From positions 372,001-436,000 of the forward strand of contig NZ_RKLR01000002.1 of assembly GCF_019599465.1 (NCBI RefSeq): 64,000 bases of DNA, written 5' to 3'. Positions 1 through 9,324 of the stretch are shown here, one piece after another; position 1 is the first letter of the stretch; each line of letters starts with the position of its first letter. A program made the position numbers and the translations under genes. Origin of the DNA: Haloarcula rubra (GTDB lineage Archaea; Halobacteriota; Halobacteria; Halobacteriales; Haloarculaceae). Below the pieces are notes generated by a model. The model was not told the origin of the DNA. It did no database searches and saw only the letters and a program-made list of their open reading frames with translations.

Positions 1-1
1 G

Positions 2-1405
2 ATACTGGAGAGTCGGCTGTTCCGCGGGCTGGCGGCCGTCCCGGCCGTGGCATCCCTGCTGGCGTTGACGAACCCGCTGCACGCGTTGCTGTGGGACGGC
101 GTCCGCCTGACGACGGTCGACGGGGCCTCGCTCGTCCAGTACACGTTCCAGCCGCTGGGGTACGTCGTCGTCTTCGTCGCCATGCTGTTCGTCGTGTTCG
201 GGACGGTGCTGGTGTTCGACACCGTCATCAGCTACGGCCCGCTGTACCGCCGCGAGGCCATCGCCGTCGGGCTGAGCCCGGTCCCGCCCGGCCTCGCGGT
301 GCTGGTGTGGGCGCTGGGCATCGGCCCGACGGCGAACCTGACGACGCTGGCGTTCCTCCCGCACATCGCGCTGGACGCCTACGCCTTCGTCCGGAGCGAC
401 ATGTTCGAGTTCCATCCGGCGACCCGGCGGGCGGGCGAGCGAGCGGCCATCGACGACATCGCGACGCCGGTGGCCATCGTCGACGTCGACGGCCGCATCG
501 TGAACCTCAACCCGGCCGCCGAGCGGATGCTGGCCGTCGAGAAGCGGTCGGTGCTGACCGACCCGCTGGACGGCCTCCTGGTCGGCGAGGCGTTCGCCGT
601 CGGCGAGGCCTACGACCGGTTCGCCGTGGAGAACGGCGGCCGGCGGGACGTCTACAAGGTCCAGCAGACGGAGTTGCGCGACGAGAGCGACACCCATCTG
701 GGGTACACCGTGGTCTTTCAGGACATCACCGACGAGATACAGCGCGAACGTCGGTTGGAGGTGCTCAACCGCTTCCTGCGGCACAACGTCCGCAACGAGA
801 GCGTCGTCATTCAGGCCCGCGCGGAGTTGCTGGCCGCCGAACTCGACGGCGACGAGGCAGACCACGCCGCGACTATCGAGCGGGCCGTCGACCGACTCGT
901 GGAGTCCGGCGACAAGGCCCGCACCCTCTCGGAGGCCAGCGTCGACGCCGACGACGTCGAACCGGTCGACCTTCGCGAACGCGTCGCGGACGTCACGTCG
1001 GCGCTCGCCGAGGAGTACGGGGGGACCGTCGACGTCGACGTTCCGGCCGCCCTCACACTCCGGACCCAGCCGGTCCTGCTCGGCGTCGTCGTGACCAACC
1101 TCGTCGAGAACGCACTCCAACACGTCCCCGGCGCCGCCGTCTCCGTCTCGGCCCACGCCGACGGCGACGACGTGGTGCTCACGGTCGCCGACGACGGACC
1201 GGGCGTCCCCGACCACGAACTGTCGGTGCTGGCCCGCGGCCGAGAGACGGACCTGGACCACGGGAGCGGTATCGGCCTGTGGCTGGTCCACTGGGCGGTG
1301 CAGACGCTGGAGGGGGACCTCGACTTCGACACGAGCGACGGGACGACGGTGACGGTCCGACTCCCACGCGACCGCGCCGTCGCCAGCGACCCCGCGGCGG
1401 CCTGA
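2..1405 (+). CDS. Sensor histidine kinase, 5' end cut by window edge
   Basis: Membrane-bound two-component sensor kinase. The frame is open to the left edge, so the true start lies outside; the first in-window candidate start (GTG at 47) falls inside the membrane region and is probably internal. In order I see hydrophobic segments (to about residue 115 counted from 47), a PAS domain (about 133-230, ending in the typical VVFQDITDE), an H-box LNRFLRHNVRNE with the phospho-acceptor His near residue 246, and a HATPase_c domain with N-box NLVENALQH, DDGPG and GSGIGLWLVHW. This is the haloarchaeal N-terminal 7TM-PAS-kinase layout. No response regulator is adjacent, so the partner is unknown. Family call firm; signal unknown. 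Confidence 0.9.
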   Translation: MLESRLFRGLAAVPAVASLLALTNPLHALLWDGVRLTTVDGASLVQYTFQPLGYVVVFVAMLFVVFGTVLVFDTVISYGPLYRREAIAVGLSPVPPGLAVLVWALGIGPTANLTTLAFLPHIALDAYAFVRSDMFEFHPATRRAGERAAIDDIATPVAIVDVDGRIVNLNPAAERMLAVEKRSVLTDPLDGLLVGEAFAVGEAYDRFAVENGGRRDVYKVQQTELRDESDTHLGYTVVFQDITDEIQRERRLEVLNRFLRHNVRNESVVIQARAELLAAELDGDEADHAATIERAVDRLVESGDKARTLSEASVDADDVEPVDLRERVADVTSALAEEYGGTVDVDVPAALTLRTQPVLLGVVVTNLVENALQHVPGAAVSVSAHADGDDVVLTVADDGPGVPDHELSVLARGRETDLDHGSGIGLWLVHWAVQTLEGDLDFDTSDGTTVTVRLPRDRAVASDPAAA

Positions 1406-1449
1406 CCCACCTTCGAACGACTTAACGGCGCCCGCACGGAGAGTCGGGT

Positions 1450-2553
1450 ATGCGCGTCAGCGAGGGGCAGGTCACCGTCTCGGTCCCCGAACAACCGGAC
1501 GCCGGCAAGGGAGCGGACGTGTTCTTCAACCCCGTGCAGGAACTGAACCGAGACCTCACCGTGGCGGCGCTGCGGGCCTACCGGGAGCGTGACGACCGCG
1601 TCGAGAGCTATCTGGACGCCACCGCCGCCAGCGGCATCCGCGGGGTCCGGGCGGCCGCCGACGGGTGGGAGACGACGCTGTGTGACGTCGACGACGACGC
1701 CGTAGCGCTCTGTGAGGCGAATCTGGAACGGAACGACCTCGCGGCCGAGGTCCGCCACCAGAACGCCAACGTCCTCATGCACTCGGAGGCCTTCGACGTG
1801 GTCGACGTCGACCCGTTCGGCACGCCCATCCCCTTCGCCGACGCCGCCGTGCAGGGGACCAAACACCTGCTCTGTGTCACCGCCACCGACACCGCACCGC
1901 TGTGTGGCGCTCACTTCGAGAGCGGCGTCCGGAGTTACGGGGCCGTCCCGCGCAACACCGAGTTCCACGCCGAGATGGGGATGCGCGTGCTCCTCTCGGC
2001 GATGGTGCGGACCGCCGCCCGCTACGACATCGCGGCCCGTCCCATCCTGAGCCACGCCACCAAACACTACGCCCGTACGTACCTCGACTTCGAGCACGGT
2101 GCCCGCGTCGCAAACGACTGCATCGACGAACTGGGCTACGTCCACCACTGCCAGCACTGCCTCTGGCGAACGCACGACTACGGCCTCATCGCCGACGCGC
2201 CCGACGCCTGTCCGGTCTGCGAGGAACACCTCCAGACCGCCGGCCCCATCTGGCTGGGCCAGACCTGCGACCCCGAGTTCGCCGCGTCCGTCGCCGACCA
2301 CCTCACCGAGGACATGGGCACCGCCGAGAAAGCGGCGGAACTGCTGGCGACACTCGGGGCCGAACTCGACACGCCGACCCACTACGACCAGCACCGCCTC
2401 TGCAAGCGGTGGGGTCGCGGTGCCGAGGCGATGGACACCTTCATCGAGAAACTCCGGGACGCGGGCTACGAGGCCTCTCGCTCGCACTACGGCGGAACGA
2501 CGTTCAAGACTGACGCCGACGTGGTCGAGATTCGGGACGCGACGGCGGAGTAG
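1450..2553 (+). CDS. trm1: tRNA (guanine-26-N2)-dimethyltransferase Trm1
   Basis: S-adenosylmethionine-dependent enzyme forming N2,N2-dimethylguanosine at position 26 of tRNA. The 367-residue length is typical of archaeal Trm1. Near the N-terminus is the substrate/start motif [11 protein letters not shown]. The SAM fold includes [15 protein letters not shown], and [12 protein letters not shown] (about 117-128) is the family's catalytic DPFG signature. A four-cysteine zinc site is visible: C234-x2-C237 and C254-x2-C257. The ATG at 1450 lies 44 nt after the kinase stop. Confident assignment. Confidence 0.96.
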   Translation: MRVSEGQVTVSVPEQPDAGKGADVFFNPVQELNRDLTVAALRAYRERDDRVESYLDATAASGIRGVRAAADGWETTLCDVDDDAVALCEANLERNDLAAEVRHQNANVLMHSEAFDVVDVDPFGTPIPFADAAVQGTKHLLCVTATDTAPLCGAHFESGVRSYGAVPRNTEFHAEMGMRVLLSAMVRTAARYDIAARPILSHATKHYARTYLDFEHGARVANDCIDELGYVHHCQHCLWRTHDYGLIADAPDACPVCEEHLQTAGPIWLGQTCDPEFAASVADHLTEDMGTAEKAAELLATLGAELDTPTHYDQHRLCKRWGRGAEAMDTFIEKLRDAGYEASRSHYGGTTFKTDADVVEIRDATAE

Positions 2554-2563
2554 CGCCGCCGGC

Positions 2564-2980
2564 CTATCGGCCGTTGACCTGCTTGTTCCCGCCACCGACC
2601 GACCGAACGAGGCCGTACGCCAGCAGGTACACCGGTCGCAGGAAGTAGTTCAACATCCCGGCCAGTCCGAGCAACCCACCCAGCGCCTGCACTTCCTCGG
2701 GGGTCGCGCCGAGTTCGAGGACGAGGGGGGCGGCGGCGAGGACCGGCGCCAGCCACAGCGAGTCCAGCAGGCTGTCGGCGTCGACGCCGAGGACGAACCC
2801 GACCTCGCCCTCGTCGGGGCGCGTGAGGTACAGGCCACCGCCCAGCGCGAGCAACACGACGACCAGCGGCAGTGAGGCCGGGACGCCGGCCACCCCCAGC
2901 GCGAGCAACAGGCCGGCCGCGACGAGCAACAGCACCGTCACCTGCATCGTCGCCGACCGGATTGCCATCTCCGTCTCCAT
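2564..2980 (-). CDS. Small integral membrane protein, unknown function
   Basis: A 138-residue protein beginning METEMAIRSATMQ, with three or four hydrophobic helices (VTVLLLVAAGLLLALGV, LPLVVVLLALGGGLYL, LAPVLAAAPLVLELGA, LLGLAGMLNYFL) separated by short acidic loops. It ends in a polar tail (GGGNKQVNGR). The frame stays open upstream but the sequence there is not protein-like, so the ATG at 2980 is preferred. It converges with trm1, 10 nt apart. No enzymatic motif is visible; it resembles haloarchaeal hypothetical membrane proteins. Confidence 0.75.
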   Translation of the reverse strand: METEMAIRSATMQVTVLLLVAAGLLLALGVAGVPASLPLVVVLLALGGGLYLTRPDEGEVGFVLGVDADSLLDSLWLAPVLAAAPLVLELGATPEEVQALGGLLGLAGMLNYFLRPVYLLAYGLVRSVGGGNKQVNGR

Positions 2981-3063
2981 GTCTCGGTGCTCGCTCGGGC
3001 CGGCTATAAACCCTGTGCGCGCCGGTCGGGTGGTAACCCATTTGAGGGGGCACCGACAAGGGC

Positions 3064-4506
3064 GTGTGCGTGTCGTCCCGCTACAATCCCGTCCGTGCCG
3101 TCCTGCTGTTGGTCGGCGGCCTCCTCGCTCGCGCCGGCCTCGTCGACCGTGAGCGAATCGCACGGGCGACGGACCTCTCCTGGCCCCGTATCGTCACGGG
3201 ACTGGCCCGGATGTCGAAGTCGACGGCCGACGTGGCGATGGTGGGGCTGGCGATCGGGCCGACGGCCATCGCCGGCGTCGGGTTCGCCTCGCCGTTCTGG
3301 GGGCTGGCGTTCGCGCTCGGCGGCGGCGTCGCCGGCGGAACCATCGGGATGGTGTCCCAGCGCTTCGGCGCCGACGCCCACGAGGAACTGGGACTGACGG
3401 TCACGACGAGCGCCGCCGTCGTCCTCGCCATCACGCTCCCGGTGGCGGCGGCCTACTGGCTCTATCCCGGGTTTCTGGTGGACCTCGTCGGCTCCGGGGC
3501 GGTTCCTGTGGGGTACGGCGAGCGCTATCTCGAGGTCGTCTCCATCGGCGTTCCGTTCGCCGCGCTGAACCTCGTCGGCAGTCGCACCCTCGTCGGGGCC
3601 GACGACGCCTACGCGCCCATGCTCGTCCGTGGCGGCGGGGCCGTAATCAACGTCGTCCTCAACGCCGTCCTCATCTTCGGCCTCGGGATGGGCGTCGTCG
3701 GGGCCGCCATCGGCACCGTCGTCGCGAACGTCCTCGTCACCGCCGCGTTCGCCGTCGGCCTCGCCCGTGGCGGCCTCCCCGGCGTCGACTTTCCGGTCCA
3801 GATTCCGCTCTCGCGACCGTTCCTCGACGCGTCGCTGGCCCGTGACCTCGCCGAGATGGGGGCGCCGCTGGTCGGGACGAACCTCGCTCGCACGGGCGCG
3901 CAGTTTCCCCGCCTGTTCATCGTCGGCCTGTTCGGGCCGACCGTCGTCTCGGCGTACGTCGTCGCCCTGCGGGTCCGGATGCTGCTCGACACGCCGAACT
4001 GGGGCCTGAGTCTGGCCTCCAGTAGCCTCGTCGGGCAGGCACTCGGCGAGGACGACGAACGCGAGGCCACCGAGTGGGCACGGACCGTCCTCCGCCTCGG
4101 CATCGCCGTCTATCTGCTCGTCGCCGCCGCGCTCACTCCTCTCTCCCGACAGATTAGCCGCCTGTTCGTCGACGAACCGGCCGCGCTGGGCGTGGTGACG
4201 GTGTTCGTCGCCGTCGCCTGCGTCAGCGTCGTCTTCCGTGGCGTCGACGGCGGCGCGACGGGGCCGCTCCGGGCCAGCGGCGACACCCGGTGGCCGCTGT
4301 ACTCCCAACTCGCCGGGATGTACCTGTTCGCGCTCCCCGTCGCCTACGTGGGTGTGCTCGTCCCGGCTATCGGCGTGTTCGCGCTGTACGCCTCCCTGCT
4401 CGTCGAGACGGCCGTCCCCGCCGCCATCACGTACTACCGGTTCGACTCCGGGACGTGGCGGGTGGTGAGTCGGTCCTACCGGCCCGACGCCGCGCTGGAC
4501 GACTAG
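3064..4506 (+). CDS. MATE family efflux transporter
   Basis: Predicted cation-coupled multidrug/toxin exporter in the cytoplasmic membrane. The protein has about 480 residues and twelve hydrophobic helices in two related halves, with MATE landmarks: a first helix region TDLSWPRIVTGLARMSKSTADVAMVGLAIGPTAIAGVGF (split by loop residues), the GGxxGGTIGMVSQRFGA segment, and the second-half start GAPLVGTNLARTGAQFPRLFIVGLFG. The start is GTG at 3064, with GTG at 3070 as an alternative two codons in. It is a different paralogue from the MATE gene at 9321 and has no regulator beside it. Substrate unknown. Confidence 0.9.
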   Translation: MCVSSRYNPVRAVLLLVGGLLARAGLVDRERIARATDLSWPRIVTGLARMSKSTADVAMVGLAIGPTAIAGVGFASPFWGLAFALGGGVAGGTIGMVSQRFGADAHEELGLTVTTSAAVVLAITLPVAAAYWLYPGFLVDLVGSGAVPVGYGERYLEVVSIGVPFAALNLVGSRTLVGADDAYAPMLVRGGGAVINVVLNAVLIFGLGMGVVGAAIGTVVANVLVTAAFAVGLARGGLPGVDFPVQIPLSRPFLDASLARDLAEMGAPLVGTNLARTGAQFPRLFIVGLFGPTVVSAYVVALRVRMLLDTPNWGLSLASSSLVGQALGEDDEREATEWARTVLRLGIAVYLLVAAALTPLSRQISRLFVDEPAALGVVTVFVAVACVSVVFRGVDGGATGPLRASGDTRWPLYSQLAGMYLFALPVAYVGVLVPAIGVFALYASLLVETAVPAAITYYRFDSGTWRVVSRSYRPDAALDD

Positions 4507-4562
4507 CGGGCCGCCGCGTGCGGGGCGCGGACATATTTGTACCGGCCGCCCGAGACATCGAC

Positions 4563-5807
4563 GTGGACCGCAATCGCGTCGTCGCCGTCGTCCGCGAACT
4601 CGTCACGACCGTCCGCGAGGACCAGATATCGTTTCTGGCGGCCAGCATCGCCTACTACCTGTTCGTCTCCGTCTTCCCGCTCCTCTTGTTGGCGCTGGTC
4701 GTCGGATCGATACTCGGCGGCGAGGCCTTCGCGAACAGCGTCGTCGGGGCCGTCGGGTCGGCGCTGTCGCCCGCCGCCGCCGACCTCCTCGAGGACGCCT
4801 TGACGAGTGCGACCGGCCGAAGCGGCGCGACGATACTCGGCCTCGCCGTGACTCTCTGGGGCGCACTGAAGGTGTTCCGCGGCATCGACATGGCCTTCTC
4901 CAGTATCTACGGTACCACCGACGTGGACTCGTTCCTCGACACCGTCGTCGACGCGGTGGCGGCGCTGGCCGGCATCGGACTGGCGCTCGCGGGCCTGTTC
5001 GCCCTCGGGTCGCTCGGCGCGTTCTTCGGCGTCGAGGTCGCCCTCGGCGGACTGGCGCTGGTCCCCGTCCTCACCGTCGCCTTCCTCCCGCTGTACTACC
5101 TCTTCCCGGACGCCGACCTCTCGCTCCGGGAGGCCCTGCCCGGGGCGTTGCTCGCCGCCGTCGCGTGGACGGTGTTCGGGACGGCGTTCAGCATCTACGC
5201 CTCACAGGCCGGGAACTTCCAGTTGTACGGCGTCATCGGCGGGGCGCTCCTGCTCGTGACGTGGTTCTACTTCGCCGGCCAGATTCTGCTGGTCGGGGCG
5301 GCGTTCAACAAGGTCCTGCTGGGCGATATGGACCGGCAACTACAACAGGAACCGCTCCGACGGTCCAGCAAAGCGATGAGTGAGGACGCCGACAGGCCGT
5401 CGGGTGAGACGCCCCCGCCGGACGCTACCGGTGCCGGCGACGACCTGACCGACGAGGAACTCGAACAGTTGCGCGAGGAGTTCGAGTCGTTCCGCGACGA
5501 CGTCGAGGACCGAACGCTCCACCGCGACGAGGTCAAGGACGACCTGCAGCGGTACGTCCGCCGGCGGATGCGACGGGGCCACGCCCGCGGGTGGGGCCCC
5601 TACGTCGTCCTCCTCTACGGGACGCTCATGACGCTCGGCGCGTTCTACTACCTGCAGGACCAGGCGATGTGGGCCGTGGCGGCGATGCTCGTCGTCTGGC
5701 TCTCGACGCTCGGCCTGTACGTCCTCATGTTGCTGGTCGGCGTCACGTTCCGCGTGACCGGACTGCCGGGCGTCGCCATCGACAAGGTCCGCGACTGGCG
5801 CAAATGA
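4563..5807 (+). CDS. YihY/BrkB-type (UPF0761) membrane protein with C-terminal extension
   Basis: Inner-membrane protein of the YihY/virulence factor BrkB family. The first 270 residues show the family opening (RELVTTVREDQISFLAASIAYYLFVSVFPLLLLALVVG, read in parts) and six hydrophobic helices with GALKVFRGIDMAF and VTWFYFAGQILLVGAAFN. The GTG at 4563 is chosen because sequence upstream is unlike the family. The family is usually about 290 residues; here roughly 130 more follow, made of a charged, probably coiled-coil stretch (DLTDEELEQLREEFESF) and two further transmembrane helices. Its stop overlaps the next gene's ATG (ATGA), suggesting co-translation. Molecular function is unknown for the family. 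Confidence 0.85.
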   Translation: MDRNRVVAVVRELVTTVREDQISFLAASIAYYLFVSVFPLLLLALVVGSILGGEAFANSVVGAVGSALSPAAADLLEDALTSATGRSGATILGLAVTLWGALKVFRGIDMAFSSIYGTTDVDSFLDTVVDAVAALAGIGLALAGLFALGSLGAFFGVEVALGGLALVPVLTVAFLPLYYLFPDADLSLREALPGALLAAVAWTVFGTAFSIYASQAGNFQLYGVIGGALLLVTWFYFAGQILLVGAAFNKVLLGDMDRQLQQEPLRRSSKAMSEDADRPSGETPPPDATGAGDDLTDEELEQLREEFESFRDDVEDRTLHRDEVKDDLQRYVRRRMRRGHARGWGPYVVLLYGTLMTLGAFYYLQDQAMWAVAAMLVVWLSTLGLYVLMLLVGVTFRVTGLPGVAIDKVRDWRK

Positions 5808-6694
5808 GCCGCGCTGTCGGCCTCACGGACCTCCTCTCGGCGCTCCCGGGCGTGGTCGTCGTCGCCTTCGCGCTGGTCACGCAACTCGGGGACTTCTGGT
5901 TCGTCGCCTCGGCCTGTCTGCTCGCCTACTGGGTCGGCGCGCAGACGCCGCGCCTCGGGCGGGGGTTGACCCGGGACCGAGCGGCACGCCTCCTCGGACT
6001 GCTCTCCTGTGCCGTCGCGCTCGCCGTCGGACTGAAACTGGTGTTCGCCCTCCCCCGACCGCCGGGCGCGGGAACGGCGCCGAACGCCCAACTCGTCCCG
6101 ACCGCCCTCCGCGGGGTCTACGAGGCGATGGCCACCGGCGACGGCTACGGCTTCCCGAGCGGCCACGCGACGACGGGCGTGCTGGTCTGGGGCGGGTTCG
6201 CCGCGACGCTCCGGGTCGGCACCCGCCGCGCTCGCTACGCCGTGGCCGCCACCGTCGCGACGCTGATAGCCCTCTCGCGTCTCGTCATCGGCGTCCACTA
6301 TCTGGTGGACGTGGTGGCCGGCGCCGCTATCGCCCTGACGGTTCTGTGGGTGGCGCTGACCCGCCTCCGTCGCCCCGAACGGGTGTTCGCGCTCGCCGCG
6401 GCGGCCGCGCTCGTCGGCGTCGCGGCCGGCGGACTGACCCGTGACGTGGCGGCCGGCCTCGGACTCGCGGCGGGCGGGGCGCTCGCGTGGCCGCTCCTGC
6501 CGACCGTCCCCGAACCGACCCGGCGGGGCGCGACGGTGACGGTCGTGCTGGGGGCGCTCTCGATAGCGGTCCTCGCGGTCGGTATCGGTGCCGCCGAGTC
6601 GATGCCGCCGGTGGTCGGACTGCTCGCGGGGACCGGGATGGCGCTGACGCTGGCGCTGCCGCTGGTCGGCGAGCGCGTCGCGGAAAAAATCTGA
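5804..6694 (+). CDS. PAP2-family membrane phosphatase
   Basis: Predicted lipid or isoprenoid-diphosphate phosphatase, 296 residues, membrane-embedded. All three PAP2 signature blocks are present: K78-LVFALP-R85-P, P118-S119-G120-H121, and SRLVIGVHYLVDVVAG (about 158-173), giving the catalytic Lys/Arg, His and His-Asp. Additional hydrophobic helices follow at the C-terminus. The ATG at 5804 overlaps the stop of the YihY-like gene by 4 nt, so the two likely form an operon concerned with the envelope. The substrate (phosphatidic acid versus polyprenyl diphosphate) cannot be told from sequence. Confidence 0.9.
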   Translation: MSRAVGLTDLLSALPGVVVVAFALVTQLGDFWFVASACLLAYWVGAQTPRLGRGLTRDRAARLLGLLSCAVALAVGLKLVFALPRPPGAGTAPNAQLVPTALRGVYEAMATGDGYGFPSGHATTGVLVWGGFAATLRVGTRRARYAVAATVATLIALSRLVIGVHYLVDVVAGAAIALTVLWVALTRLRRPERVFALAAAAALVGVAAGGLTRDVAAGLGLAAGGALAWPLLPTVPEPTRRGATVTVVLGALSIAVLAVGIGAAESMPPVVGLLAGTGMALTLALPLVGERVAEKI

Positions 6695-6707
6695 GGTCGG
6701 GTCCGGC

Positions 6708-8063
6708 TTAGAACTTCTCGAGGTACCGGTCGAGTTCCCACTGGGAGACGTCGACGAGGTACTCCTTGTGTTCCTGACGCTTGGCTTCGACGAAGTTCTC
6801 GAAGACGTGCTCGCCCAGCGCGTCGCTGACGACTTCGTCCTCTTCGAGGGCGTCGACGGCCTCGCCGAGGTTCTCCGGCAGCGTGGTGATGCCGTACTCC
6901 TCGCGCTTCTCCTCGTCGAACTCGTAGATGTTCTCGCGGACGGGGTCGTCGCACTCGAGGTCCTTCTCGATGCCGTCGAGACCGGCGTGGATGAGCGCGG
7001 CAAAGGCGAGGTACGGGTTACACGACGGGTCGGGGAAGCGGGCCTCGATACGCGAGGCGGCCGGCGTGCGGGCGGCCGGCTTGCGGATGAGTGCCGAGCG
7101 GTTGCGGTCGGACCACGCGACGTAGACGGGTGCCTCGTAGCCGGGGACGAGTCGCTTGTAGGAGTTCACGGTCGGGTTCGTGACCGCCGCGAGCGCGGGT
7201 GCGTGCTCGAGGATACCGGCGACGAAGCTCTTGGCCGTGTCGCTGAGGTTGAACTCGTCGTCCTCGTCGTGGAACGCGTTCTCGCCGTCCTCGGTGAACA
7301 GCGAGATGTGGGTGTGCATCCCGGAGCCGTTGATCTTCGGGATGGGCTTGGGCATGAACGTCGCGTGCAGGTCGTGTTCGGCCGCGATGGCGCGAACGAC
7401 GGACCGGAACGTGGCGACGTTGTCGGCCGTGGTCAGGGCGTCGTCGTACGTGAAGTTGATCTCGTGCTGGCCCTGTGCGACCTCGTGGTGGGACGCTTCG
7501 ATGTTGAAGCCCATGTCCTCGAGGCCGTAGATGATGTCACGACGGACGTCGGACGCGAGGTCCTTCGGCGCGAGGTCGAAGTAGCCACCGGCGTCGTTGG
7601 TCTTCGTCGTCGCGCGACCGTCTTCGTCTTCCTCGAACAGGAAGAACTCCGGTTCGGGGGCGGCGTTGACTTCGAAGCCGAGGTCGCTGGCGCGCTTGAT
7701 GGCGTCCTTCAGGACACCACGCGGGTCACCCGAGAAGGGCTCGCCGGTCGACGTGTTGATAACGTCACAGATGAGTCGAGCGCTGGAGCCGCCCTCGACG
7801 CTCTCGCGCCACGGCAGGACCGAGAAGGTCGACGGGTCGGGGTCCAGACGCATGTCGGACTCCTGGATGCGGACGAAGCCGTCGATGGACGACCCGTCGA
7901 AGTAGATGCCCTCCGTGAAGGCTTTCTCGGCCTGGTCGGCCGTGATGGAGACGTTCTTGACGGTACCGAGGATGTCTGTGAACTGAAGTCGCAGGAAGTC
8001 GACGTTCTCTTCTTCGATTTCGTCGAGTACCTCCTGTGCCTCAGCCGAGAGTTCGCTTGTCAT
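6708..8063 (-). CDS. glnA: Glutamine synthetase type I
   Basis: ATP-dependent ligation of ammonia to glutamate; central nitrogen assimilation enzyme, cytoplasmic dodecamer. The protein is 451 residues. Seen motifs include [18 protein letters not shown] near residue 50-70, [10 protein letters not shown] (metal-binding Glu), [21 protein letters not shown], the ATP/glutamate loop [19 protein letters not shown], and [17 protein letters not shown]. The region where bacterial GSI-beta carries its adenylylated tyrosine reads [15 protein letters not shown], so adenylylation is doubtful. The start at 8063 is set by alignment with the family opening ([16 protein letters not shown]). It is divergent from the Lrp gene, with a candidate operator between. 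Confidence 0.97.
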   Translation of the reverse strand: MTSELSAEAQEVLDEIEEENVDFLRLQFTDILGTVKNVSITADQAEKAFTEGIYFDGSSIDGFVRIQESDMRLDPDPSTFSVLPWRESVEGGSSARLICDVINTSTGEPFSGDPRGVLKDAIKRASDLGFEVNAAPEPEFFLFEEDEDGRATTKTNDAGGYFDLAPKDLASDVRRDIIYGLEDMGFNIEASHHEVAQGQHEINFTYDDALTTADNVATFRSVVRAIAAEHDLHATFMPKPIPKINGSGMHTHISLFTEDGENAFHDEDDEFNLSDTAKSFVAGILEHAPALAAVTNPTVNSYKRLVPGYEAPVYVAWSDRNRSALIRKPAARTPAASRIEARFPDPSCNPYLAFAALIHAGLDGIEKDLECDDPVRENIYEFDEEKREEYGITTLPENLGEAVDALEEDEVVSDALGEHVFENFVEAKRQEHKEYLVDVSQWELDRYLEKF

Positions 8064-8075
8064 CTTTGGACACCG

Positions 8076-8093
8076 GGTAGGAACATTGCTACC
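8076..8093. promoter_or_regulatory. Candidate operator/promoter between glnA and lrp
   Basis: The 126-nt divergent region contains a short inverted repeat GGTAG-8 nt-CTACC (8076-8093). It lies between the glnA ATG (8063) and a TATA-like box (TATTTTAG on the minus strand, about 8095-8102). An AT-rich TATA-like stretch (GTAAAATTCTAAT, about 8155-8167) serves the rightward lrp gene. The dyad sits where a repressor would block glnA initiation; regulation by the adjacent Lrp is an inference. Confidence 0.4.
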
Positions 8094-8189
8094 ACTAAAA
8101 TACTGCCGTTTTACGCAAGGATTCCGAGGGTACCGCTCGCAGTTGGACATTCGTAAAATTCTAATCCCCGGAGGACGTGTGTGGGTGTA

Positions 8190-8648
8190 ATGACGTACGA
8201 AAATCTCGACCGCAAGTTGGTGAATGCGCTTCTGGGGGACGGACGGGCGAGTCTTCGAAGTCTCGGTGAGGACCTCGACGTCTCGGTGACGACCGTCTCG
8301 AACCACCTCTCCGCGCTCGAAGAGGACGGCATCATCAACGGCTACACACCGAAAGTCGACTACGACGCGCTTGGCTACGACGTCACGGCCATCATCCAAC
8401 TCAAGGTAGAGGGGTCCTCGCTCCCCGACGTAACCGAGAGCCTCAAAGAGCACAAGCAGATGATATCGGTGTACGAGGTCACCGGCGACTACGACATCAT
8501 CGCCGTCGGGAAGTTCATGGACACCGACGGGATGAACGCCCAGATAAAGGAACTGCTCACCGACCCCGAAATCAACGAGTCCAACACGTCGGTCGTGCTC
8601 AACACCGCGACCGAACACGAGCAGTTCGAACTGGACCTCCACGAGTAA
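8190..8648 (+). CDS. lrp: Lrp/AsnC family transcriptional regulator
   Basis: A 152-residue feast/famine regulator. The N-terminal winged helix-turn-helix is clear ([44 protein letters not shown], in parts, about 5-50), followed by the RAM effector-binding domain (about 62-140, with [14 protein letters not shown] and [16 protein letters not shown]). The ATG at 8190 is preferred over the in-frame GTG at 8181 because the protein then opens [10 protein letters not shown] like its relatives. It is divergent from glnA; pairing of Lrp with glnA is common in haloarchaea, so control of glutamine synthetase is a reasonable inference. Confidence 0.93.
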   Translation: MTYENLDRKLVNALLGDGRASLRSLGEDLDVSVTTVSNHLSALEEDGIINGYTPKVDYDALGYDVTAIIQLKVEGSSLPDVTESLKEHKQMISVYEVTGDYDIIAVGKFMDTDGMNAQIKELLTDPEINESNTSVVLNTATEHEQFELDLHE

Positions 8649-8701
8649 CCGCTTCTGCCGTTCGTTCTCCCCGGGGAGCCGCGGGGACCGATGGGTTCTT
8701 G

Positions 8702-8715
8702 ACTGACTGGTCAGT
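8702..8715. promoter_or_regulatory. Palindromic operator for the TetR-MATE unit
   Basis: Perfect palindromic half-sites ACTGAC-TG-GTCAGT lie 12 nt before the TetR start codon. The form (ACTGACnnGTCAGT) is that of classical TetR/AcrR operators, and the position lets the regulator repress its own transcript and the MATE gene fused to it by a start/stop overlap. Confidence 0.7.
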
Positions 8716-8727
8716 TAGTTACAGGTA

Positions 8728-9324
8728 ATGAGCGACGGCGACACCTCCGAAGAAATCATGGGCGCGACGTACCGCGCGCTGTGTGCCCACGGGTACGCCG
8801 ACCTGACGATGCAGGACATCGCAGACGAGTCAGAGAAGAGCAAAGCAGCCCTCCACTACCACTACGACAGCAAGCACGACCTCCTGTGTGCGTTTCTCGA
8901 CTACCTCTACGACGGGTTCGTCGAGCGGACGTCCGACGTCGAGGGCGAGGCCCCCCACGAGACGCTCCTCGCACTCGTCGACGCGGTGCTGGACAAGCCC
9001 GACGACGACAGCGAGGAGTTCGGGACGGCCATCCTCGAGATACGCGCGCAGGCACCCTACGAACCCCGCTTCCGTGAACGGCTGACGCGGTTCGACGAGT
9101 ACCTCGCGGACGAACTGACGGACATCCTCGAAGCCGGCGTCGCGGACGGCACCTTCGACCCGGAGATGGACCCCGACGACACCGCGCGCTTCCTCGTGAC
9201 GGTGCTGACCGGTGCCGCCACCGAACGGGTCACGGCCGGGCAGTCCGTCGAGTGTACGCGGCGGATGCTCGCCGAGTACGTCGAGACCCACGTGCTGGCG
9301 GCCGACCGGGAGGTCGAGGCGTGA
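8728..9324 (+). CDS. TetR/AcrR family transcriptional repressor
   Basis: A 198-residue all-helical regulator. The DNA-binding domain occupies about 10-60: YRALCAHGYADLTMQDIADE followed by the recognition helix SKAALHYHYDSKHDLL. The C-terminal ligand domain is divergent, as usual. Its stop overlaps the GTG of the MATE exporter (GTGA at 9321-9324), so the two are translationally coupled, and a palindromic operator sits directly upstream. The natural reading is a drug- or metabolite-induced efflux pair under autorepression; the inducer is unknown. Confidence 0.93.
   Translation: MSDGDTSEEIMGATYRALCAHGYADLTMQDIADESEKSKAALHYHYDSKHDLLCAFLDYLYDGFVERTSDVEGEAPHETLLALVDAVLDKPDDDSEEFGTAILEIRAQAPYEPRFRERLTRFDEYLADELTDILEAGVADGTFDPEMDPDDTARFLVTVLTGAATERVTAGQSVECTRRMLAEYVETHVLAADREVEA

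Noticed and set aside
811-2595. Minus-strand frame of 594 codons opposite the kinase and trm1
   Set aside because: Antisense to two confidently identified genes, with no recognisable domain.
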